A stretch of 64,000 bases of DNA from Blepharisma japonicum. Taxonomy: Eukaryota; Ciliophora; Heterotrichea; Heterotrichida; Blepharismidae. Positions 56,604-64,000 of this stretch are shown here, piece by piece. The DNA is taken from positions 1 through 64,000 of the forward strand of contig CATKHK010000066.1 of NCBI GenBank assembly GCA_949751835.1. Direction: 5' to 3'. The notes below the pieces were generated by a model that was not told the DNA's origin, did not search any database, and saw nothing but the letters and a program-made list of their open reading frames with translations. Numbering within the stretch: position 1 is the first letter of the stretch; the number at the start of each line of letters is the position of its first letter. The position numbers were made by a program, and so were the translations under genes.

Positions 56604-58007
56604 TTATCCAAATATTGAATTAGCAGTTGCTAAAGCAAGCTTTGAGCGAGATTCATTTCCTTTCGGAACTCTTTGTCCTGGAAAAATGCGTGGAGCATTA
56701 GATCCAATTGGATTTGTGATAGGATTGTGCTGGTTTGGATCAGGTCAGTAATACATGTTTTTGCGAGTTATCGGATTACCTAAAACTGATTTTGATGCTT
56801 GGCGGGCATCATCATAAGACTTATTTAGTATGACCCTTTCAGAAGACTGTGAAGTTTCGAATCCTGGTCTCAGATAAATTTTTGCAAATTGCTGCCTTAA
56901 TGGTGATTCTGTAGTATGTATTCCAGGAACTCCAGGAAACGCAATTTTATTCTGATTTTCTATTTTTTTCAAAATATTCATATTATATCTTTTTTCAAGG
57001 TCATTCATTTCTTGCTGTGTTTTAAAGGTGCTTTGTTTTTCTATCACCTGCTTCTCTAATGCCTCTTGCAGCTCTTTTTTTTCTCTTAAATGTCTTTCAT
57101 TTTCTAACGAGCGCTGAAGTTCTACATATTTAGCATTATTTCTAGCTCTTTCTTGATCTCTCATGCCTTCTAAGCTTGCTTGCTCTTTTTCTTTTTTCCT
57201 TGCTTCTATTTGCCTGTCAAGTTCTGTTTTCATGTCAGCTAAAGCTTTTTCTTTTATATTTTTTTCCAGTTGCTCCTTTAGTATTGCTTTTTCGTGGGCA
57301 ATTCTTTCTCACTCTTTATTCCTCATTTCAGTTTCATATATTTCTTTTTCGTTTGCAATAGCTTTATAATTCTTCAATTTTCTTTCTTGCTCTTCTAATC
57401 GCTTTTCATAGAACTCTTTGTAGGATCGCTCTTTCGCTTCCATTTCTTTTATGTTTTTTTCTATATCAGCTTTGTCTCTATATTTTTCGACCTCTTTTAA
57501 TTGCTGCTGTCTTCTTCTTTCTTCTTCTTGTTTTCTTAATTCTTCTCTTTGTCAACTAACGTATCGTAATTTGTCTTCATAGCTTTTTTGATGTTCATAA
57601 TCCATCTCATTTTGAGCTTTTCTTATTCTTTCTTGTTCTTTAAGTATGCTGTCTTCTCTTTCTTGGTTTATTTTTCTTTGCTTTTCACTGATTATATTTG
57701 AATATTCTTTTGAGAACACATCTTGGAATGATTTATCTTCATTTCTCTTTTTAGCCTCGAAATTTTGCATAGCTAATTGTTGAGCAGATAAGAACTGCCG
57801 TTCTTTATTAAGCTCTTCAAGAGTTTGTTGTTTATAAGAGACTTTTTCTCGGATCTGCCGATCAAGTTCTTCTTTGTAGAATTTTTTGGATAAAGCTTGG
57901 AGTTGTTTTTCTTCTTCTTGTAAAAACTTGGTTGTTGCAGCTTGAGCGTTGATTACAGCCGCTCATTCTCCGTCGTTTTTGTGTTGAATAAATCGTCGAC
58001 TTTCCAT
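56604..58007 (-). CDS. TPH-like coiled-coil protein
   Basis: 467 aa with four TGA codons read as Trp (DGE-W-AAVIN, YVS-W-QREEL, NKE-W-ERIAH, MYY-W-PDPNQ). Residues 20-380 are a highly charged Glu/Arg/Lys/Gln helix (REEL, EEERRRQQQLKEVEKYRDKA), typical of trichohyalin-plectin-homology proteins. Several members of that group, such as CFAP45 and MNS1, sit inside doublet microtubules, so an axonemal role is a fair guess. The tail is Pro/Asn-rich (PNQHNPITNPIGSNAP). Stop TAA at 56604. Confidence 0.78.
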
Positions 58008-58469
58008 TAAATAATAAGTTAAAAAATGTGTAGAGATTAATAAGTTGCACGTGATATTGAAGAGTTTTTCTGCTTAATAAGAGGTATAAAAATCTCATTA
58101 TAGCGATGCTACTACTCAATCATTAATAATTTTTTAAAATAATTGGTAAATTTAAATTAATTTATAGGATTCATATACTCTATAGGGAAAATTTGGAAGT
58201 CTTTAATCAAAGGGTTAATTGAACCAAAAATTCTTTAGGAGCTATTGATTACTTAATTTCATAAAATAATTTATATATTGATATTTAATCATCATAAAGT
58301 TAGTGCTTTGAAAAAATCAACAAAAAAATTTCTCATAGAATAGAAATCATTATGGTTCACTTAATTTATATTTTAAAATTCTCTATTGAACATTTAAATA
58401 TATGATTATTTATTTGTTTGTATTTTATTTATGAAATCTCTGAAATATTAGTTTTAATAAATAACATAA
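58008..58469. other. Intergenic region, no gene seen
   Basis: 462 bp between divergent genes, AT-rich; nothing recognised. Confidence 0.55.
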
Positions 58470-60674
58470 ATGTCTTCTTTGGTAAGCTCCAGCAATGAGC
58501 ATCTCAAACTCACTAAATTTTATATCAATGGCATAATTCACTATCATTTCGCTGAATTTACCATCAGAGAATGATACTCTAGTAGCTCCAACACATCGAT
58601 CATAGCAAAATATATTTTCCCAATCATTTCCGACATACCTTTAGCTAGACTAGCAATTTCCAAAAATAAAGGGCTATCAGTCCTTAAAATTCAAGATTCT
58701 GAAAACCATATAAAATCATATGAAGAGGCAAAGAATTCAGCTGAAAATGACTACACACTTGAAAAATTACAAGAAACTGATATGGGGGTATATGATGTCG
58801 GAAAAATCAGTCCAAAGGGCTGTATTCAAATTGAATCAACTTATGTGTGCAAAACAGAGCGGACACATTTAGAAAACTATTGAAAACTCACAATCCCAAA
58901 CTCTTTATTTCCATTTATGTCTGAAGAATTACAACGCGAAATTACTATAAGTCTAAAATTCAGCGATATTAACAATCCTAATAATTATATTCAGCATGAT
59001 GGGAATTCAATAACTCTTGACAGAGTCTGCGGCATTGTAACCTATCAAAATATTGTCCCTAAAATAGATATTGAGCTGACCTATTATAAGCCAGCTCCTC
59101 AAGAACCACTTATTATTGTCCAAAAAGATCCAAGAATCAATAGATATGCTTTTCATTTATCATATAAGCCAGATACTAACCTTAATGACTTAAGAGAAGC
59201 AGACCAAACTGGAGAATTTATTATTTTTCTCGATAGAAGTGGATCAATGTATGAAAGAATTGGTATAGCCATCGAGGCTGTTATATTATTTATTCATTCT
59301 CTTCCAGAAAATTGCTATTTTAATATAATAAGTTTTGGGAGCAGGTGGGAAAAAATGTTCGAATGCAGCCAAAAATATAATAAATCTGTAGCTGATGAAG
59401 CACATAGGATAGTTCTGCAATATAAAAACAATATGGGAGGGACTGATCTTTTAAAACCTTTACAAAATATCCTTGAGCAAGAGAGAATTCCAGGGAATCC
59501 TTTGAATGTTTTTATAGTGACTGATGCGAATGTATGGGATGATAAAGTTAAAATAGTGAATTTGATAGAAAGACATAAATATAGTGCAAGGGTTAGCACT
59601 ATTGGGATTCGCACAAATGAGCCTTATATTAATTGACTAGCCAGAATGGGAGGAGGAACTTCTAAGCAGATTAATACTTTAGAGGATATAAATCCTGCAG
59701 TTTTAAATTCGATTAAGGAAGCATTATATCCAGCTTTTACAGATATTCGCTTATCAGATCCTTCTCTATTTGATTTTTTCTTACCAAGAGAGCCATTCAG
59801 TGTTTTTCCAGACGAGAAAATTGAAATTTCCGGCATATTTAAAAATGAAAAAATTCCTAAAAGCATTTGTCTGCAATTCCAATGCCCAAGACTTGAATCA
59901 TTTAAAGAGATAACTATATCTATAAATGAAGAAAACATTTTTAATTCTAGTTCAGTTCTTGTGCTAGAAACCAAAAAGTACTTAAAGCATTGTGATAGAG
60001 ATTTATTAATTAAAAAATCAAAAGAATATCAAGTTGAAGGGGAATATACATCTTTTGGCATCAAAAGATATGAAAGAAAGTTATCAGTAGAAGCTACCCT
60101 TATACCTATTAAAAAAGAAGTTATAAATCAAGTAAAACCACAAGTTAAAAGAAAGAATCTTGCCGTTAAGAAAAGAGTAACGCTTAAATTGGCATCCGCT
60201 GATAATAAAACACAGCCTATTGCTCTCAGAACTCGGAGTGCAACAAAGGAAGCAAATGTAACTTTACAGATGAAAAGAGGCAGAGATAAAGAAGCAAAGG
60301 TCGTTTCTCCTCAAAAAAAGCAAAAAAATAAAAACGTGAAAACTAAACCTTCTAAAGTCAAAAGAGAAGATGCATTAAAATTTTCAAGCACAGAAATTGA
60401 TTCTGAAGTAGAAAAAATAATATACTTGCAAAATGAGGCTGGATTTTGGGAATCATCAACAAATCTTTCAGATATAGTTAATAGCATACTTGGTTATAAC
60501 TTGGATATATCAGCTTTGAACGAAAAATTGATGACTGCTTTAATTGTTGCACTGCTTAATGAAAAATGCAAAAATTATAGATATTTGTGGCATCTTTTAG
60601 TAGATAAAGCTAAAACTTGGCTCAAGAGAAATAAGCAGAAACTGCTTAAATTATCGACTTTTCATCTTAATTAA
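58470..60674 (+). CDS. VIT and vWA domain protein
   Basis: 734 aa with three TGA codons read as Trp (IRE-W-YSSS, NY-W-KLTIP, YIN-W-LARMG). Residues about 15-180 look like a VIT domain (IAKYIFPIISDIPLARLAIS…CIQIESTYVC); about 245-420 is a vWA domain with the MIDAS motif DRSGS (255-259) and a downstream GGTDL, so metal binding is expected. The C-terminal third is basic (KKRVTLKLASADNKT), then a short helical block (NEAGFWESSTNLSDIVNSIL). The layout resembles VWA5A-type proteins. A decayed copy of the 3' end recurs at 63745-64000. Confidence 0.88.
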
Positions 60675-60860
60675 TTTTAAAATAATAAAATTATTAATTT
60701 ACCTTACTAGAAATTTAAGTTATTAAATAATTAAATATAATATTAATATAAATATCAAAATATAACCCAAGGCATCAGCAATTATAATAAAAAAATGTAA
60801 TAAATAAAGATTGAAATTTTTTATGTTTAAAAATAATAAGATGATGATATCATTTATAAA

Positions 60861-61361
60861 ATGAAGGCATTTGGAATTCTTCTGATTTTTGTGCTCATGT
60901 GAAATATATCTGCACGAGTTTCTTCAAGGTTCCATACGAGCCGTCATTTAATTCTTGTTAGTGACAATACCACTTTGGTGCAAGAAGGCAGCACATATAA
61001 GAATGCTGTTTTTGTGGATATTTTTGCAGATTGTAATTGAGTCCCTGGAGGTTATGCAATCTGAGATAAAGCAAATAATGCTGCTCTTGGAACAATTACA
61101 TTAATAAAAAGATTTAATGTTCCAGGAGACCTGATTTCATGCACATTTCAAATATGGGCTGACGATTATGTTTATATATATGTGAATGATTATTATATTA
61201 CCACCATTTGGTCTACTTATGGGATTATTCAATCCGGAGTATATTCGCCTGATATATCCTCAAAGATTGTTAATGGTGATAATGTTCTCAAGTTTGTTGC
61301 TGGAAATCTCGTTGGGGCTGCTGGCTTACTATTTATTGCAGATATTAAATATTGATCGTAA
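60861..61361 (+). CDS. Secreted 166-aa protein, copy 1
   Basis: 166 aa with four TGA codons read as Trp. The signal peptide is MKAFGILLIFVLMWNISARV. The mature part looks like a beta-sandwich with galactose-binding-like features: TTLVQEGSTYKNAVFVDIF, WVPGGYAIWDKAN, ISCTFQIWADDYVYIYVNDY and SPDISSKIVNGDNVLKF…AGLLF. The pattern YVND-YI…NGDNVLKF resembles bacterial and eukaryotic carbohydrate-binding beta-sandwiches. No known family recognised. Paralogues at 61566-62062 (frameshifted) and 62792-63292. Confidence 0.82.
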
Positions 61362-61565
61362 TTTTATTAATCTTAAATCTAAAATTAGTTAAAAAGCCTT
61401 ACTCCTATCTTCTTTTTGTAAAAAGATAATTTTTATATTTTTATATAATCTTATTAATTATATAAGAATTAGACTATCTTTGCTTTGCAAATTAAATAAA
61501 TGTAATAAATAAAGATTGAAATTTTTTATGTTTAAAAATAATAAGATCACGATATTATATATAAA

Positions 61566-62062
61566 ATGAAGGCATTTGGAATTCTTTTGATTTTTGTGCT
61601 CATGTGAAATACATCTGCACGAGTTTCTTCAATGTTCCATACAATCCGCCATTTAATTCTTGTTAGTGACAATACCACTTTGGTGCAAGAAGGCAGCACA
61701 TATAAGAATGCTGTTTTTGTGGATATTTTTGCAGATTGTAATTGAGTCCCTGGAGGCTATGCAATCTGAGATAAAGCAAATAATGCTGATATTGAGCAAT
61801 TACATTAATAAAAAGATTTAATGTTCCAGGAGACCTGATTTCATGCACATTTCAAATATGGGTTGATGATTCTGTTGATTTATATGTGAATGATGAATAT
61901 ATCAGCACTTGGTCTCCTTTAGGGATTAGTCAAAATGCAGTATATTCGCCTGATATATCCTCGAAGATTATTAATGGTGATAACGTTCTTAAGTTTATTG
62001 CTAGAAATAATGCCTTGTATGCTGGCTTACTATTTACTGCAGATATTAAATATAGGTATTAA
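61566..62062 (+). pseudogene. Secreted protein copy 2, frameshifted
   Basis: Nearly identical to copy 1 for the first 230 bp; then one base is missing at about 61793 (copy 1 reads CTTGGAACAATTAC, copy 2 ATTGAGCAATTAC), which shifts the frame into TAA a few codons on. After the shift the original frame continues to a matching end (DIKYRY, TAA at 62062). No 15-nt intron can repair it. With the rest of the copy intact, the break must be young. Confidence 0.8.
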
Positions 62063-62139
62063 TCTCATTAATTATATAAGAGTTAGACTATATTTGCTTT
62101 GCAAATTAAAATAAATGGAACAAAAATTTAACATTAAAG

Positions 62140-62640
62140 TTAATTATCCTCTTCTTCACCTTCTGCTTCTTCAGTCTCAATCCCCGCTTCTTCATAATTT
62201 TTTTCAGTGCCGCTAAGTCTTCTCTTGCGTCTGAAAACTCTCCTTCTCCCATTCCCTCCCCAATATACAAATGGACAAATGAACGCTTTGTGCACATTAA
62301 CTCAAACTTATGGTTAATCCTTGAAAAAATTTAGCAATAGCTGTAGAGATGCTGATCATGCACGCATATATTATTAATTTTTACAAGATCATCTCCAAGA
62401 ATATCTGTTGGGGTTTGATAATTAATCCCACATTTTAAAGCCAGTTGAACACCAATCCACGAATTTACTGTCCTTTTTTGTCTTTATATTTGCAGGGAAT
62501 AGGATATGTCTTTATACACAACGTCTCCGCGATACATTAAGTAGACCGCCATATATTTGCCATGTCTGGGCCACATTCAGCTATCATACTTGTAGGCTCA
62601 AAAGCGGAATTTGTGATTTCGGGAGATATTTTCATATTAC
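62140..62640 (-). pseudogene. Alpha-tubulin 3' end, decayed (copy A)
   Basis: Read on the minus strand, pieces match alpha-tubulin: [20 protein letters not shown], then KRTVNFVDWCSTGFK-like sequence (about 62450), [42 protein letters not shown] and an acidic end finishing EEDN at 62140. Several frameshifts and stops interrupt it, and the N-terminal two-thirds are absent. A complete gene is presumably elsewhere in the genome. Confidence 0.82.
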
Positions 62641-62791
62641 GCATTTTCAACTGAGATTATATAATATTATTTAAACATTGAAATGCAATCCAAGGCATAA
62701 TAAATTATAATAAAAAACTCTAATTAAATAAGCTTTATTGTTCAATGAAAATTTTTGTTAAAATAATAAGATATCTGAAATCACATATAAA

Positions 62792-63292
62792 ATGAAGGCA
62801 TCTAGAATTCTTCTTATTTTCGTGCTTATATGAAATATATCTGCACGAGTTTCTTCAATATTCCATACGCCAAGTCATTTAATACTTGTTAGTGATAATA
62901 CTACTTTGGTGCAAGAAGGCAGCACATATAAGAATGCTGTTATTGTTGATGCTTTTATGTATGCTAATTGAGTTCCTGGAGGCTATGCAGTTTGAGATAA
63001 AGCAAGCAGTCCTGATTATTATACAATTACTTTAATAAAAAGATTTAATATCCCTGGAAACCCGATTTCATGTACATTTCAAGCATGGGTTGACAATTAT
63101 TTTGATTTATATGTAAACGATCAATATATTGGCAATTGAGATGCTTTTAGCATTGAAATAGATAAACCATATTCACCCGATCTATCCTCGAAGATTATTA
63201 ATGGCGACAATGTTTTCAAGTTTATAGCTTCAAATGGTGTCGGCGATGCTGGCTTACTATTTACCGCAGATATTAAATATTTTAAAAATTAG
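62792..63292 (+). CDS. Secreted 166-aa protein, copy 3
   Basis: 166 aa, same length as copy 1, open throughout with four TGA codons read as Trp and a TAG stop. Signal peptide MKASRILLIFVLIWNISARV. The mature region keeps the copy 1 pattern (VNDQYIGNWDAF, SPDLSSKIINGDNVFKF, DAGLLFTADIKY) with many substitutions, most of them conservative, which suggests it is under selection. Function unknown; likely extracellular or in a secretory granule. Confidence 0.82.
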
Positions 63293-63304
63293 ACCATAAT
63301 TTGT

Positions 63305-63620
63305 ATTGCAGTCTCAATTCACTTTTTGATAGCCTTTCTTAATAGCCGCTAAATCTTCTCTTGCTTCCAAAAACTCTCCTTCTACCATACTTTCACAACA
63401 TACTCACGAACAAATGCACGCTTTGCGTGCATTAAGTCAAATTTGTGGTCAGTCCTTGAAAAAACTTCAGCAATTGCTGTAGAGTTACTGATTATACACA
63501 CAGCCATCATCACTTTTGCAACATCACCTCCAGGGACAACTGTTGGGATCTAATAATTAATTCCACATTTAAAGCCAATTGAGCACCATCCAGTTTTATG
63601 AAAGAACAAAGTCTATGTGA
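63305..63620 (-). pseudogene. Alpha-tubulin 3' end, decayed (copy B)
   Basis: On the minus strand: WCSIGFKCGINY, then a TAG where alpha-tubulin has the Gln of GINYQPPT, then [46 protein letters not shown], and EGEFLEAREDLAAIKKGYQK. A frame change in the HWYVGEGM region and other breaks mark it as non-functional. It lies directly after secreted copy 3, just as copy A lies after copy 2. Boundaries are approximate. Confidence 0.82.
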
Positions 63621-63744
63621 TGTATGAAAATCATCAATAATAACTTTATAGCATAAGCTAATGTCTCTTTGCAGCCTAATTTTTCTTCAAAATGGGCAGG
63701 TATATTATAAATTTTCAGATAGTTTTTTTCTTTATCGTTTCAGC

Positions 63745-64000
63745 ATGCAGATGCACAATTACAGATAAAAAGAGATAGGGATAAGAAGCAAAGGTTGCGC
63801 ATCCTTAAAAAGAGCCAAAAATAGAAACCTTAAAGCTAAACTGCCAAAATCGAAGAATGGAAAAGCCGTTGAAGTTCCGGGGCGAGCCCGAGAGAGAAAC
63901 AAAATGAAATGCACAGATATTGGCTCTGAAGCATAAAAAATAATATATCTACAAAATGCTGCTGGATTTTGGGAATCATCCACAAATCTTCGAGATATGG
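63745..64000 (+). pseudogene. Decayed 3' fragment of the vWA gene
   Basis: Matches 60260-60480 of the vWA gene: ATAATATATCTACAAAATGC corresponds to ATAATATACTTGCAAAATGA, followed by GCTGGATTTTGGGAATCATC in both. An in-frame TAA replaces a Glu codon just before this, and other changes break the frame. The fragment continues past the window end. Confidence 0.8.

Larger units (their letters stand above)
60796..64000. repeat. Segmental-duplication array
   Basis: Three repeats of a secreted-protein gene with its upstream flank, two copies of an alpha-tubulin 3' end on the opposite strand, and a partial copy of the adjacent vWA gene. The flank at 60796-60842 is identical to 61501-61547 (47 bp), and the first 290 bp of copies 1 and 2 are nearly identical, so that duplication is recent. 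Copy 3 has diverged more. Confidence 0.85.

Overview
This window looks like macronuclear-type DNA of a heterotrich ciliate, most like Blepharisma. Three observations support that. (1) TGA is read as tryptophan: in many conserved genes it sits exactly where the family has Trp (SRPK DIW-SLACM, NEK PEVW and SDMW, CDPK CDLW, the papain-like NSWGNW, several WD40 blade ends), and no gene resolved here ends in TGA; all stops are TAA or TAG. (2) Introns are 15-16 nt; seven were found in five genes, each restoring a conserved or long reading frame. (3) The DNA is AT-rich and very dense, with gaps of 12-100 bp between many genes and head-to-head starts as close as 15 bp. Many apparently broken frames join into single genes once TGA is read as Trp. 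The species assignment is an inference.

Layout. 1-12.6 kb: the start of an F-box gene, a TPR/RRM-like protein, a PLK4-like kinase, a sugar-binding-fold plus coiled-coil protein, a second F-box protein, a calpain, a coiled-coil protein, a membrane-anchored papain-like protein whose catalytic Cys is Ser, and lipin. 13-23.6 kb: a four-TM protein, a GTPase-like domain fused to TM helices, an acylated AGC kinase, a tiny TM protein, a plasma-membrane Ca2+ ATPase and cytosolic glutamyl-tRNA synthetase. 23.6-37.2 kb: coiled-coil proteins, a myotubularin with a 16-nt intron, an AXDND1-like axonemal protein, a TPR protein, a degenerate FCP1-like protein, divergent ribosomal protein genes uL11 and eL33, a Rab and a small CaaX protein. 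37.6-53.2 kb: a decayed ubiquilin, LETM1-like, VAP with a 15-nt intron, a second Cys-to-Ser papain-like protein, NEK and SRPK kinases, an ankyrin protein, two CCCH proteins (TIS11-like and Unkempt-like), a PDI with degenerate active sites, a WD40 protein and a CDPK. 54-60.7 kb: another CaaX protein, two coiled-coil proteins (one with three 15-nt introns, one of TPH type) and a VIT/vWA protein.

60.7-64 kb is different. It is a young segmental-duplication array: three copies of a secreted 166-aa protein gene (the middle one frameshifted), two decayed alpha-tubulin 3' ends on the opposite strand, and a decayed 3' piece of the neighbouring vWA gene running off the window.

Functional themes are Ca2+ signalling (CDPK, calpain, PMCA, EF-hand AXDND1), phosphoinositide and lipid handling (myotubularin, lipin, VAP), cilia and basal bodies (PLK4, NEK, AXDND1, TPH protein) and mRNA control (SRPK, TIS11-like, Unkempt-like). 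There is no operon structure; each gene seems to be its own unit. No tRNA, rRNA, transposon, telomere or CRISPR array was recognised.
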